Below are positions 36,395 through 46,370 of a stretch of DNA of 64,000 nt, piece after piece (position 1 is the first letter of the stretch; each line of letters opens with the position of its first letter). A program made the position numbers and the translations under genes. The notes beneath the pieces were generated by a model that was given only the letters and a program-made list of their open reading frames with translations, did not search any database and was not told the DNA's origin. This DNA is from Brucella oryzae (GTDB taxonomy: Bacteria; Pseudomonadota; Alphaproteobacteria; Rhizobiales; Rhizobiaceae): contig JAAVLL010000002.1 in NCBI GenBank assembly GCA_012103035.1, positions 1,372,501 through 1,436,500 on the forward strand, given 5' to 3'.

Positions 36395-37804
36395 TCAGCC
36401 CCACGGGCCGTGGAAATCACCATCCTTGTCGATACGCTTGAAGCCATGCGAACCGAAGAAATCGCGCTGGCCCTGAATGAGATTGGCTGTGCCGAGCGCC
36501 TGCGTGAAGCTGTCGAAATAGCTGAGTGCTGAACCGAGCGCTGGCAGAGGCAGGCCAGCGAGCGCCGCCTTGGCGACGATCTGGCGAAGGCCCTTGGAAG
36601 CCTTGCTCATGCGGTCGACAAAAGCAGGGGCGAGCAGCAGGTTGCGGCTTTCGCTGTCTTCAAAGGCATGGGCGATATCGTCCAGAAGCTGCGAACGAAT
36701 GATGCAGCCCGCGCGCCAGATGCGCGCCGTTTCGGCAAGCGGAATGTTCCAGCCATGCTCCTGCGAGGCGGCTTCCATCACCGCGAAACCTTGGGCATAG
36801 GCAGCAATCTTGCCAGCAAGCAGGCCCTGCTCCAGATCGGCAAGGAATTTTGCCTGATCGGAAATGTCGAGGCTGCGCGAACCCGGCTTATAGGCTTTCG
36901 CGGCAAGCTCACGCGAGGGCTTCAGCGAGGACAGCGAACGGGCGGCAACTGCGGCTTCGATTGCCGTTGCCGGAACGCCGAGCATCTGGGCTTCAATCGC
37001 TGCCCAGCGGCCCGTGCCCTTCTGACCGGCCTCATCAAGGATCACGTCGACCATCGCCTTGCCGGTCTCCGGATCGGTTGCCTTCAGTACCTTGGCGGTG
37101 ATTTCGATCAGATAGGAGTTGAGCGGACCTTCGTTCCACTTCTCGAACACATCGCCGATAGCCGGGGCCGAAAGCCCGAGACCGTCGCGCAGGATGCCGT
37201 AGATTTCGGCGATCATCTGCATGTCGGCATATTCGATGCCATTGTGGATCGTCTTGACGAAATGACCGGCGCCATCCGGCCCGACCAGCGCGCAGCAAGG
37301 CTCGTCCTTGTATTTGGCGGCAGCGGCGAGCAGGATCGGCGCGATACGCTCATAGGCTTCCTCGGTGCCGCCGACCATCATCGACGGACCATGGCGTGCG
37401 CCTTCCGCACCGCCGGAAACTCCCATGCCGACAAAGGTTGGGTCGTTGGGGCCAAGCGCCTTCAGACGGCGCACCGTATCGCGGTAATCGGAATTACCGG
37501 CGTCAATCATGATATCGCCCTTCTCAAGATATGCCTTGAGGCGGGTTGTTTCGGCGTCGACGGGAGCGCCTGCCTTGATGAGGAAGATGATGGGACGCGG
37601 CTTGCGGATATTGGCGGCCAGTTCCTCGAAAGTGGGGCAAGGGATGATCTTGTCGCGCAGCGGGCCAGCCTTTTCAATGAAGGCTTTCAGCACAGGCTCA
37701 TCACGGTCATAGACAGCTACCGTGTAGCCTTTCTCGGCTATGTTCAGCGCCAGGTTGGAGCCCATGACGCCAAGGCCGACCATACCGATATCTGCTTTTT
37801 CCAT
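36395..37804 (-). CDS. gnd: 6-phosphogluconate dehydrogenase (decarboxylating)
   Basis: 469 residues, uninterrupted. Oxidises 6-phosphogluconate to ribulose 5-phosphate with NADP reduction in the pentose phosphate pathway. N-terminal Rossmann motif IGMVGLGVMGSNLALNIAEK; catalytic signatures VGMGVSGGAEGARHGPSMMV, then GPDGAGHFVKTIHNGIEYAD (catalytic Lys and Asn), DEAGQKGTGRWAAIEAQMLG and the C-terminal tail FFGSHGFKRIDKDGDFHGPW. The start MEKADIG at 37804 is chosen by the conserved beginning. It stands alone with the repeat and terminator downstream. Confidence 0.97.
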   Translation of the reverse strand: MEKADIGMVGLGVMGSNLALNIAEKGYTVAVYDRDEPVLKAFIEKAGPLRDKIIPCPTFEELAANIRKPRPIIFLIKAGAPVDAETTRLKAYLEKGDIMIDAGNSDYRDTVRRLKALGPNDPTFVGMGVSGGAEGARHGPSMMVGGTEEAYERIAPILLAAAAKYKDEPCCALVGPDGAGHFVKTIHNGIEYADMQMIAEIYGILRDGLGLSAPAIGDVFEKWNEGPLNSYLIEITAKVLKATDPETGKAMVDVILDEAGQKGTGRWAAIEAQMLGVPATAIEAAVAARSLSSLKPSRELAAKAYKPGSRSLDISDQAKFLADLEQGLLAGKIAAYAQGFAVMEAASQEHGWNIPLAETARIWRAGCIIRSQLLDDIAHAFEDSESRNLLLAPAFVDRMSKASKGLRQIVAKAALAGLPLPALGSALSYFDSFTQALGTANLIQGQRDFFGSHGFKRIDKDGDFHGPWG

Positions 37805-38063
37805 TTTGTGCCCTTCGCAAATGCAACCGACCGGCCGTCGTCTAGACACATGCAAACATCGAACGCCGACAAGCCGAACCGATAAGAATAGGCCGCAGCC
37901 GGATTTCGGCAGCAGCGCATGTCAATCTGTATCCTATTGTGGGATGATCTAGGCATATGACGCAAAGTTGATAGACCTCCCATGGCGAAAATCACCGGTT
38001 TCGCCTTCACAAACGTCTTATTAAATCGGTTAGCTCACTCCAAAAGCCTGTACTTTGCCAGTT

Positions 38064-38606
38064 TCACACCCGTTCCAGCTTGTGATGCGGAAGCGGCGGC
38101 AATTCGACAGCTATTGCATCATCCGCCTTCACCGTGCCGCCCGCAACAACGATGGTCATGATACCCGACTTGCGGATAAGTTCGCCATCGGGCGTGCGAT
38201 CGAGCACGGCATCCAGAAGCCCGGTCTGGAAATTCTCAATCTGGGAACAGGGATTGCGCAAGCCCGTTGTTTCCAGAACGACCTCGTCGCCAATTCGGAT
38301 CAAAGTGCCCTGCGGCAGCCCAAGAAGATCGATGCCGCGCGTAGTAACGTTCTCGCCAAGATCGGCAGGTGCGACGTCAAAACCCTTTTCCGCCAGCTCG
38401 TCGAAAAGTTCCGCATGAATGAGATGTACCTGTCGCAGATTGGGTTGCGTCGGATCGGCCCGCACGCGTGACCGGTGCTTCACCGTTACGCCCTGATGGG
38501 CATCGCCTTCGACGCCAAGCCCTGTGACAATGCGGATTTCCGGCACGACCTGTTTTGAAAAACGATGCGCGCCATCCCGCGCCACAGCCACGACAATTCC
38601 ACGCAT
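38064..38606 (-). CDS. MOSC domain-containing protein
   Basis: 180 residues, uninterrupted. Start MRGIVVAVARDGAHRFSKQV behind an AGGAGGT ribosome-binding site. The MOSC domain is visible: GLGVEGDAHQGVTVKHRSRV, LIHAELFDELAEKGFDVAPA, DLGENVTTRGIDLLGLPQGT, and GLRNPCSQIENFQTGLLDAV with the conserved cysteine that may hold molybdenum cofactor sulfur. MOSC proteins act in molybdenum-cofactor sulfur transfer or detoxification reactions; the substrate here is unknown. A modABC operon is 18 kb away. Confidence 0.9.
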   Translation of the reverse strand: MRGIVVAVARDGAHRFSKQVVPEIRIVTGLGVEGDAHQGVTVKHRSRVRADPTQPNLRQVHLIHAELFDELAEKGFDVAPADLGENVTTRGIDLLGLPQGTLIRIGDEVVLETTGLRNPCSQIENFQTGLLDAVLDRTPDGELIRKSGIMTIVVAGGTVKADDAIAVELPPLPHHKLERV

Positions 38607-38694
38607 CACGCCCACCTCCTGATTTTTATGAAGGGCATCCTGACAGGACAAAGAAACTTCGTTAGCCGCATTACATGGGTTATATAGCACCTGT

Positions 38695-39762
38695 ATGAAG
38701 CTGTGGGGCAAGCACGTGAATCGCGACAAGCAGGCAAAGACGGATTTTCGTTGGGGCATTTGGGGCACAGGCACGATAGCCGCCGCCTTTGCGGCCGATA
38801 TTCAGGCGAGCGCTGGAATGTGCGTTACTGCAGTCTGCTCGCGGGCGCCAGAGACCGCCGAAACATTCCGCCGCCGCATCGGTGCCGACAAGGCGTTCAG
38901 CGATTCGGGTGAGTTTCTTTCCGATCCGGATATCGACGCCGTCTATATTGCGACGCCCAGCGCCATGCATGTGCTGCAGGCCATACAGGCAATCGCCGCG
39001 GACAAGCCCTGCCTGATCGAAAAGCCGCTCTCGCTGGATGCCGCTGGCGCACGTCAGATCGAAGCTGCGACAAAAGCAAAAACGTCTTCGCCATGGAGGC
39101 CATGTGGAGCCGTTTTCTGCCAGCGATCCACGCAGCCAAAAGCATATCGACAGCGGTCGCATCGGTACTGTGACGCGCATCGAAGCCGATCTTTCCTATA
39201 TCCGTGCCTACGACCCGCAAAGCCGCTTCTTCAGCCCGGAGCTTGGCGGCGGCGCGGCTTTCGATCTCGGCGTCTATCCGGTTTCGCTGGCATTGTATTT
39301 TCTTGGCCTGCCGGATCATGTCGATGGTCGCTGGCAGCGCGCCAAAAGCGGCGTGGATATGCGCACCGAGTTCCAGCTTGGCTGGCCGGGCGCCACGGCC
39401 AGCCTCTCCTGCGGCTTCGACCGCGACGGCGACAATCGCATGGTAATCGAGGGAACCAAAGGCACGATACTGATCCACGCGCCGTTTTTGAAAGCCCAGA
39501 GGCTGACCCTGTTTTCAGCCTTTGCCGCACGGTCGTCGCTCGGGCCGAATGGCGGAAAAGGCTTTGTCGGCAAGGTTATGAACCGCCTGCCCTGCCGGGC
39601 CGCACAATCGAGACTTATGCCTTTTCCGGCAACGGGCTGCAGTTTCAGGCCGAAGCGGTTCGCGATGCGGTACTGAACGGCCAGATCTCCAATGCGACCA
39701 TGCCGCTCAACCAGAATGCCGCCGTAGCTGATATCGTTCGCAAGGTGCTGGCTAGAGCATGA
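38695..39762 (+). CDS. Gfo/Idh/MocA family oxidoreductase, frameshifted
   Basis: About 357 residues. N-terminal NAD-binding fold: FRWGIWGTGTIAAAFAADIQ, CSRAPETAETFRRRIGADKA, DAVYIATPSAMHVLQAIQAI, KPCLIEKPLSLDAAGARQIE (EKP motif). After a change near 39080 it reads VFAMEAMWSRFLPAIHAAK, then HIDSGRIGTVTRIEADLSYI, GGAAFDLGVYPVSLALYFLG and, after a break near 39590, GRTIETYAFSGNGLQFQAEA. Likely a sugar dehydrogenase; substrate not readable. Its last bases enter a dispersed repeat. Confidence 0.9.
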   Translation: MKLWGKHVNRDKQAKTDFRWGIWGTGTIAAAFAADIQASAGMCVTAVCSRAPETAETFRRRIGADKAFSDSGEFLSDPDIDAVYIATPSAMHVLQAIQAIAADKPCLIEKPLSLDAAGARQIEAATKAKTSSPWRPCGAVFCQRSTQPKAYRQRSHRYCDAHRSRSFLYPCLRPAKPLLQPGAWRRRGFRSRRLSGFAGIVFSWPAGSCRWSLAARQKRRGYAHRVPAWLAGRHGQPLLRLRPRRRQSHGNRGNQRHDTDPRAVFESPEADPVFSLCRTVVARAEWRKRLCRQGYEPPALPGRTIETYAFSGNGLQFQAEAVRDAVLNGQISNATMPLNQNAAVADIVRKVLARA

Positions 39763-39856
39763 TTCCGAAAAGTGGGAACCGGTTTTCGGATAAAATCATG
39801 CTCAAACAAAAGTTTAGAGCGGGATAACGATTCAACTTAAAAACATCACGCTCTAA
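39755..39856. repeat. Dispersed palindromic repeat between convergent oxidoreductase genes
   Basis: GAGCATGATTCCGAAAAGTG...TTTTCGGATAAAATCATGCTC forms a hairpin, followed by AGAGCGGGATAACGATTCAAC...ATCACGCTCT. Sequence of this design recurs in the window (46262-46370, 31612-31740) and is common in Brucella/Ochrobactrum genomes. Confidence 0.75.
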
Positions 39857-39859
39857 AGG

Positions 39860-40996
39860 TTAGAAGCTGCTTCTCATCCTGTAGGGCTGTGCATTCTCGC
39901 CAGCATTGTTCAAGGCAAGCGCGATTTCGGTGATATGCAGCGCCACATCACCGGAAAAGAATGCCTTGTCGCCAGTCTGGATAGCACGAGCCTGATCGGC
40001 AATCCCGCGCACGAAATCGATCTGCGAAGGGTACATCGGCAGCGACCGCTTGTCGGCCTTCGGATAGGGCAGCTTCGTGCCGACAGCCGGTTTCCATGCG
40101 AGAAACTTGCCGATGCGCATTTCCAGAATGCCGAACAGGCGCGCCAGAAAACGGCGTTTTTCTTCCGTGCGCTCGAGACGTACAGAAGAGCGATTATCCC
40201 AGAGATCGTCCACCACAATCGAGCCCTTGTCGGCAACGATTGTCAGGCTGCGGTCCTTCGGCATCGCAAGCCCCGATGTGAGACGCGCCACCAGCCCCGA
40301 TTTGAAAACAAGACAGCCAACCGAAAAATCGGGCGCCATGTGAAGATGTTCGGTCCCCGGCCCCTTATTGGGAAAGGTTATGGCGGAAAATGCCGAGACG
40401 CTCTCGACCGGGCCGAACAGCGACACCAGCCATGACAGCGCATAGCCTGCATGTTCCAGCGTGCAGCCGATCTCGAACTCGTGCAGACCCGGCCATGGTG
40501 CGCCCGACTGCGAACGCCAGCTCGACCATTTGTCACGAAACACCGGCCCGTCTTCCATTTCGGCATAAACGAGACGCGGCATGCCGATGCCATTTATCAC
40601 GCTTGCCACCAGACGATAGGCATCGCTGAGGCCGTTTGCCGGGGCCGCCGCAAGCGTGAGGCCGGATTGTCGTGCAAAAGCGACCAGCGCCTCCGCATCG
40701 TCGTAATTCATCGCCAGCGGCTTTTCGGAATAAACATGCTTTCCGGCGGAAAGCGCTGCATGTGAGATTTCAAAATGGCTTTCGGGCGTGGTCAGATTGA
40801 CGACGATCTGCACTTCTGGATCGGCCAGTACAGCCTCGAAACTGTCATAGGCGCTGAGTGAATAGTACGCGCAGAACGCTTTCAGCCGTTCGGGCGAACG
40901 ATCATAGGCTCCGCGGAGTTTCAACTCGGGATAATTGCGCAGCGTGGTCATGTAATAGTCGGCCACAAACCCTGTCCCGACGATTGCGATATTCAT
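39860..40996 (-). CDS. Gfo/Idh/MocA family oxidoreductase of the polysaccharide cluster
   Basis: 378 residues, uninterrupted. Rossmann start MNIAIVGTGFVADYYMTTLR, then VQIVVNLTTPESHFEISHAA and GKHVYSEKPLAMNYDDAEAL (EKP motif). The C-terminal domain has WPGLHEFEIGCTLEHAGYAL and a substrate-binding sheet (SVGCLVFKSGLVARLTSGLA). It is the last left-going gene of the polysaccharide block, 13 bp after the polymerase-like gene, so it may oxidise or epimerise a nucleotide sugar for the polymer. Substrate unknown. Confidence 0.9.
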   Translation of the reverse strand: MNIAIVGTGFVADYYMTTLRNYPELKLRGAYDRSPERLKAFCAYYSLSAYDSFEAVLADPEVQIVVNLTTPESHFEISHAALSAGKHVYSEKPLAMNYDDAEALVAFARQSGLTLAAAPANGLSDAYRLVASVINGIGMPRLVYAEMEDGPVFRDKWSSWRSQSGAPWPGLHEFEIGCTLEHAGYALSWLVSLFGPVESVSAFSAITFPNKGPGTEHLHMAPDFSVGCLVFKSGLVARLTSGLAMPKDRSLTIVADKGSIVVDDLWDNRSSVRLERTEEKRRFLARLFGILEMRIGKFLAWKPAVGTKLPYPKADKRSLPMYPSQIDFVRGIADQARAIQTGDKAFFSGDVALHITEIALALNNAGENAQPYRMRSSF

Positions 40997-41009
40997 GAAG
41001 TGGCTCCGA

Positions 41010-42341
41010 CTACCTTTTGGGGATGATAATTTTCGCGGTCAGCCTGAGGCCGAAGATCGCAAAGACGAGCGTAAGCCAGACCGGGTCCATGCGGCGGAAG
41101 AAAAACTTTCCAGCATGGCGTTCAACGTTCCGAAGAACACGATCATCAGGAAGAAATCGGCAAGCAGCAGATTTTCGCGCACCGGGCGGCACCGCGCATA
41201 ATTGATGAGCGGCATGACGATCATGACGAAGATGGCGCAAAGCAGCGCCGGAATTCCCATGGATACCGCGATATCGAGATAGCCATTGTGCCCGTGCACA
41301 ATGCCGCGCACATCCCAATCGAGATAGTAGGGCTTTGCCGCCTCTTTCGCTGCCGGAGTACCCCAGAAGCTTTCATAACCGAAACCGGTCCAAGGGCGAT
41401 GAGAAAGCGCCTCGACGGCAAAGGTCCAGATGGAGGTGCGCCCGGTAAAGGTGGAATCGACATCAAGCAGCAGAACAAGTTGACGCATTGGCTCGAAAAG
41501 AACCGTACCGAAGGTGAATAGTGCAAGCAGAAACTGGATGGTGAAGACCGCGACCGGTGCAAGGAAACGAAGACCGAAAATGCCGGGACCGATCACCAGC
41601 AGCATGGCGAGCGGCACCAAAGCTGCCGTCGTCTTCGATCCGGTCTGCGAAACGAAAATCAAGGCAGAGATAGCGATCAGAAAACCGCTCACGCGCCAGC
41701 CACGCCGCCACAGATAGACACCGGCGAAGGCAAAAGCAGCCATGACCGGCCCGGCAATGTTCTTATGCGTGAAGACGCCGCGCCACAGATAGGCGTTCTG
41801 CGGTTCCAGCGCGTCCGCGCCGTGGGTGCCGAGATTGGGCAGAAGAATGACGCCCGCATAGGAAATGACGATCACGATCGAAGCCACCGTGACCAGCATC
41901 GCCGAATAGGCGTCGCCATCCTGCGGCAGGCTCAAGACAGCGATTACCGTCAAAACACCGATCATCGTCAACAGCACACCGCGTATCGCAGTGGAAGGAT
42001 CAGGGCTCGCAAAACTGACGCGAACAGGAAGACAAACATCAGCAGCCAGCCGGGACTGACAATTTTGACTACCTTTTCGGATCGGCGAACATCGCAAGCG
42101 ACAGAAGCGCAACAGCCCCTAGGCAACCGAAGCCAAGCTGGTTGATCACATCACCGCCGCCCGATACGTCACCGCCCGTCGCCGCACTCAGCGGATTGAA
42201 CGGACGGAACGAAACCAGCAGGATGCAGAATGTTGTCGTGGCGATAACGAGCGCAATCGTTCGGATTGTCGCCCGCATATCGTTTCGCGCAGCAAGGTCG
42301 GAATGGGCGTCAGTTCTTGTCCGGGTTGCGATACTGCTCAT
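41010..42341 (-). CDS. O-antigen polymerase/ligase family (Wzy-like) membrane protein, frameshifted
   Basis: About 440 residues with about ten membrane helices. Starts at 42341 (MSSIATRTRTDAHSDLAARN) or 42278 (MRATIRTIALVIATTTFCIL). Frame changes lie near 42070 and 41985. Conserved Wzy_C features: GRTSIWTFAVEALSHRPWTG with FGYESFWG, preceded by FVSQTGSKTTAALVPLAMLL and followed by VHGHNGYLDIAVSMGIPALL. A last frame change near 41110 gives FFFRRMDPVWLTLVFAIFGL and KIIIPKR. It would polymerise repeat units at the periplasmic face. It overlaps the glycosyltransferase gene upstream. Confidence 0.88.
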
Positions 42342-43302
42342 TCAGATATCCAAAATGGGCCATGACACGGCCCAGCCCGATATGGATGAAATAGGTTCCG
42401 ACCGGCACGAAGCGCGCCGCAAAACCGCGCCGCAGCGCCTTGATTGGAGAATAGCCGAGAAGTGCAAGGCTCTTCAAGAAGACGCGAACCTGACCGAAAG
42501 GCTCGTCCTTGCGCTGGCGCTGTTCGATCAGCGTCGACAAGACGCCATTGCGCAAACCGCGCGCGGTGATCCAGTCCTTTTCCAGCCGCCGCGCCGGGAT
42601 GGTCTCGCGGACAATGCCTTCGTTACACCAGGCGATATTGAAGCCCTTGGCCCGCGAGCGATTGATGAAATCGGAATCGCCGCCGCCGGTGAAGTTGAAC
42701 TTCAGGTCCATGAACGGATAGCCGATGGCTTCCAGAACCGGACGCGCAATCAACAGATTGCCGGACGAATAAATGATCGGAACCGGGCCCGTTTTATTGT
42801 AGTGCGGCAGGAAGACGGGGTGTCTCGCCCATTTTTCCGCACCCGGCTTCTCGAAGATCGGATATTGCGGACCGCCGACGAGGCTGGCGTTGTAACGCTC
42901 GGCGGTGGCCACCATGTTTTCGATCCAGGCCGGATCGGCCAGTTCATCGTCATCGATGACGATGACATATTTGAAATTCGGGAAATAGGTCATCGCTGTC
43001 AGCCAGCCCGCATTATAGGCATTGCAGTTGCCGCGATGGGATTCGACGATCAGCATACCGGTATATTTCCCGGCATCGAACTGCGGCGCCGCAACCTTGG
43101 CACCTTCCCGATCCTCCGCCTCATTCTCGATCACCACGACCGCAAAGCGGCGGCTTGTGACCTGAGCGTTCAGTGTGTCGAGTGTGCGGATGACATGTTC
43201 CGGGCGGCGAAATGTCGGCAGTGTCACAACGACTTCGATTTCATCGAAACCAAGCCCAGGTGTTTTAGCAATTACTTCTATATGACTTGGTAAATTAGAC
43301 AT
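42310..43302 (-). CDS. Family 2 glycosyltransferase
   Basis: 330 residues, uninterrupted. GT-A fold: EIEVVVTLPTFRRPEHVIRT at the start, RRFAVVVIENEAEDREGAKV, NCNAYNAGWLTAMTYFPNFK, and the metal-binding YVIVIDDDELADPAWIENMV. Later come GGPQYPIFEKPGAEKWARHP and GGGDSDFINRSRAKGFNIAW (the acidic acceptor-side motif). No N-terminal membrane segment. It transfers a sugar onto a growing lipid-linked unit at the cytoplasmic side; sugar not predictable. First of the left-going genes of the cluster; the promoter lies in the AT-rich gap 43303-43468. Confidence 0.92.
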   Translation of the reverse strand: MSNLPSHIEVIAKTPGLGFDEIEVVVTLPTFRRPEHVIRTLDTLNAQVTSRRFAVVVIENEAEDREGAKVAAPQFDAGKYTGMLIVESHRGNCNAYNAGWLTAMTYFPNFKYVIVIDDDELADPAWIENMVATAERYNASLVGGPQYPIFEKPGAEKWARHPVFLPHYNKTGPVPIIYSSGNLLIARPVLEAIGYPFMDLKFNFTGGGDSDFINRSRAKGFNIAWCNEGIVRETIPARRLEKDWITARGLRNGVLSTLIEQRQRKDEPFGQVRVFLKSLALLGYSPIKALRRGFAARFVPVGTYFIHIGLGRVMAHFGYLNEQYRNPDKN

Positions 43303-43468
43303 AAACGCTACCGGATATTTGGAACTTCTATATTTGTTTATCCGCCATTATTGAAAAACATTTAAAGAAAAGTTCACCGCTGGGTTATAAAACTGACCAA
43401 GACTATCATAAAGCATGCCAGCCTGGAATGTCAGGCGTTTTAAGATCAAGTGATGTTCAGGAGTTGAA

Positions 43469-44655
43469 TTGCCGTCCCCCACCTTGTTTTCGTAACGTCG
43501 ATTGTTCCACACGGAGTACCGACGACCGGCTATGAAGTGGCAAACGCCGCCGTGGTCGACGGTCTGCGTCGCTCGGGCGCAAAAGTAACCGTTCTTGGCT
43601 TCACTTGGCCGGGCGTGAAAGCCGATGCCGCAGATACTATCGTTCTGGGTGAAGTCGAAGTGCGGACTGAAGGTGCCGGCATCAGGCGCAAGATCGGCTG
43701 GGTTCTGAAATCCTTCCTGACAGGATTGACGGTTTCATCGGCGAAGCTGCGCGTGATACCCGCGCAGCAACTGCGGAAGCCATCAAGCAGATCGGCCCGT
43801 TCGATGCCTATGTGCTGAATGGCGTAACGTTGCCCGGTGCGTTTGAAGATATTTTCAAAGACAAGCCATCGCTTTTCGTGGCGCATAATGTAGAATATCG
43901 CTCGGCAGAAGAAAATGCAGCCGATGCCAGAAGCTTCATCCAGAAATTCCTGTTCGGTCGCGAAGCCCGCATTCTCAAGGGGCTGGAAAGCCGCCTCAGC
44001 GGCAATGCCCGTTTCACCTTCACCTTTGCCGAGGATGACGGCCCGGCGCTCGGGCTTGGCTCTGATCGGTTTGCCACAATGCCACTCGTCACGCCGGGTG
44101 GCGCGCAGGCCGCACAGCAGCACCCGATCAAGTACGGCCTTGCCCTTATCGGCACATGGACATGGCATCCGAACCGCATCGGCCTTGAATGGTTTCTGCG
44201 CGAGGTAAAGCCCCATCTTCCCGACGACATTTCCATCGCGATTGCAGGGAACACGCCTGCGGATCTGATTGCAGCATGGTCCGGCGTCGACTTCTTGGGC
44301 AAAGTTCCGGACGCGACCGAATTCGTGGAAAGCGGCGCGCTCGTACCGCTTATCAGCCGAGCGGGAACCGGCGTGCAGCTAAAGACCATCGAAACATTCG
44401 AGTTGGGAATGCCAAGCGTCGCCACGGCGCATTCCGTGCGTGGTATCAGCAATATTCCGGACAATTGCACCATTGCCGACGACCCGCGAGCCTTCGCCGC
44501 AGCAATCATCGAGCGCATTGAAAAGACAAGATCAGGAGATCGCCAGCGGTTGGACGGCAAAGCCTTCACCCGGTCACAAATCGAAGGCATGGACCGCGCA
44601 GTTGCCAGAGGTCTGCAAGCACTTCGTGGCGAAGAGAAATACGGACCAAGCATGA
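43469..44655 (+). CDS. Glycosyltransferase (GT-B fold), frameshifted
   Basis: About 395 residues. I place the start at the TTG at 43469 behind CAGGAG; a run of five C at about 43480 needs one more to read LVFVTSIVPHGVPTTGYEVA. Then RSGAKVTVLGFTWPGVKADA, a break near 43780, and FDAYVLNGVTLPGAFEDIFK, LFVAHNVEYRSAEENAADAR. The C-terminal half has ALIGTWTWHPNRIGLEWFLR, ISIAIAGNTPADLIAAWSGV and PLISRAGTGVQLKTIETFEL, the GT4-type nucleotide-sugar site. The exact end is uncertain because the frame runs into the next gene; the stop is probably near 44655. Confidence 0.85.
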
Positions 44656-45407
44656 TGCATACAGAAAACGTCACTTACCGCAATATCCTGGGCGTGAAGG
44701 TCGCCTGTTTTGATTGGGACGGAGCCTTTGCCTTTTCGAGAGCCGCATCAATGAAGGCCGGTTCATGAAACAGGGCTGGCTCAACGCCAATAATTCCAAC
44801 ATTGCGAATACCGACTCGGCCTATCACGCTGCACTGGAGGATTTCCTGATCCTGCCCGACGGTGTGGGCGTCGATATTGCCAGCAAGGTTGCCTATGGCA
44901 GCAAATTCCCTGCCAATCTCAACGGAACGGACTTCATTCCGGGCCTGCTGGACCACATGAAACGTCCGCTGAAAGTCGCTCTGCTAGGCGGCGGTCCCGG
45001 CGTTGCCGCCGATGCCGCGCGCTTTTCAAGCAACAGACCCCACGCCATGACTATCGCGTCATTTCAGACGGTTTCTTCAAGCCCGCCGATCTTGATGGCA
45101 TTCTGGCACAGCTCAAAGATTTCCATCCCGACATATTGCTCGTCGCGATGGGCGTGCCGCGGCAGGAACTCTTTATCGACAAGAACATCACGGGGAACAT
45201 TGCACGGTGGCGAGTGCGGTCGGCGCGCTCTTCGACCTGCATACAGGTCGTGTCCAGCGCGCCCCGCAATGGGTGCGCAATATCCAGATGGAATGGGTGC
45301 ACCGGCTGCTGCAGGAGCCGCGACGGCTCGCAAAGCGCTATCTTATCGGCAATCCCGTATTTCTGTGGCGCGTCGCCAAAGGCTGGATGAAGGGAGGTCC
45401 CCGGTGA
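44652..45407 (+). CDS. WecG/TagA/CpsF family glycosyltransferase, multiply frameshifted
   Basis: About 254 residues from MMHTENVTYRNILGVKVACF. Joined segments: RFMKQGWLNANNSNIANTDS, ILPDGVGVDIASKVAYGSKF with PANLNGTDFIPGLLDHMKRP (family pattern PDGxGxxxA...GxDL), PLKVALLGGGPGVAADAARF, HPDILLVAMGVPRQELFIDK, SAVGALFDLHTGRVQRAPQW and EWVHRLLQEPRRLAKRYLIG. The last two are the conserved GA-x-FDxxxGxxxRAPxW and EW-x-RL-x-x-EP-x-R motifs. Frame changes near 44740, 45020 and 45200. Such enzymes add the second sugar to lipid-linked units. GTGA overlap with the next gene. Confidence 0.92.
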
Positions 45408-46264
45408 AAACCGCAATCGTCACAGCCAGTTGGGACCAGGATTTCGAGCGCTGCAAGCTGCTTTGCGAGACCATCGACAATTTTGTCAGCGGCTTCACAA
45501 AGCACTATATCCTTGTCGACAGCAAGGATGTCGCCTTGTTTCGCAAGCTCGAAAGCGCAAAACGGGTCATCATCGATGAACGCGATCTGCTGCCATCCTG
45601 GTTGCATGCCTTCTGGGACCCGACCTATCTGTGGCGCAGGCGGGTTTGGCTTTCGCTCCGAACCAAGCCGTTGCGGGGTTGGCATGTGCAACAATTGCGC
45701 CGCATCGCACTTGCCGATGCCGTGGAGGAAGATGGATTTCTCTATACGGATTCCGACACGGCATTTATACGCCCTTTGATTGCGGTACACTCTGGCATGA
45801 CAAAAGCTCCGGCTTTTCGTGCGCCCGAATGCGCTTGCCAACCCGGAATGGCCGGAACACCCGGTCTGGGCTGCCAATGCGGCCAAGCTGCTTGGTATCG
45901 AGAACGGAAAAGCGGGCTGAACGACTATATCGGACAGCTCGTCTCATGGCGGCGCGACAGCGTGCTTTCGATGTGCGAGAGGATCGAAGCCCACACCGGA
46001 CAGCACTGGGTGGCGGCACTCGGCAATATACGGCGGTTTTCCGAGTGCTTCATCTATGGTCGCTATGTCGATGATGTGCTGCACGGCTCCGGTCATTACA
46101 GCGACACCCATGATCTTTGCCGGATGCAATGGTTCGCACCACCGCCGAGCGAAGACGAATTCCGGACTTTTATCGCCGAAATGGAACCTTATCAGGTTGC
46201 CATTGGGATGCAGTCCTTCCTCGGCCTTTCGGTCGATGATATTCGCCGGATCATAACTGTCTAG
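45404..46264 (+). CDS. DUF6492-like putative glycosyltransferase, frameshifted
   Basis: About 288 residues from a GTG overlapping the previous stop (MKTAIVTASWDQDFERCKLL). Features: YILVDSKDVALFRKLESAKR, WLRTK-like WLSLRTKPLRGWHVQQLRRI, the DxD-type EDGFLYTDSDTAFIRPFDCG, and NDYIGQLVSWRRDSVLSMCE. The end is MQSFLGLSVDDIRRIITV. Frame changes near 45778 and 45860. The overall pattern (DxD, C/W-rich core, no membrane helix) fits DUF6492-type glycosyltransferases encoded in polysaccharide clusters. Sugar specificity unknown. Confidence 0.72.
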   Translation: MKTAIVTASWDQDFERCKLLCETIDNFVSGFTKHYILVDSKDVALFRKLESAKRVIIDERDLLPSWLHAFWDPTYLWRRRVWLSLRTKPLRGWHVQQLRRIALADAVEEDGFLYTDSDTAFIRPLIAVHSGMTKAPAFRAPECACQPGMAGTPGLGCQCGQAAWYRERKSGLNDYIGQLVSWRRDSVLSMCERIEAHTGQHWVAALGNIRRFSECFIYGRYVDDVLHGSGHYSDTHDLCRMQWFAPPPSEDEFRTFIAEMEPYQVAIGMQSFLGLSVDDIRRIITV

Positions 46265-46370
46265 AGCATTTCCAGCAAAAGTGCGAAGCGGTTTTGCGTT
46301 AGAAAATGCGACAAAACAAATATTTAGAGCGGCTCCGGCGATTCTGTTAAAATAGGAACCGCTCTAGACC
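46262..46370. repeat. Dispersed palindromic repeat between glycosyltransferase and flippase genes
   Basis: CTAGAGCATTTCC...GAAAATGCGACA and AGAGCGGCTCC...GGAACCGCTCTAG form two hairpins between convergent genes. Both stop codons lie at its borders. Related units occur at 26701 and 39755. Confidence 0.75.

Noticed and set aside
38695-39762. Treating the many frame changes in oxidoreductase and other metabolic genes as real pseudogenes
   Set aside because: The breaks occur at homopolymers across all gene classes and a single base restores conserved sequence in each case tested by eye.
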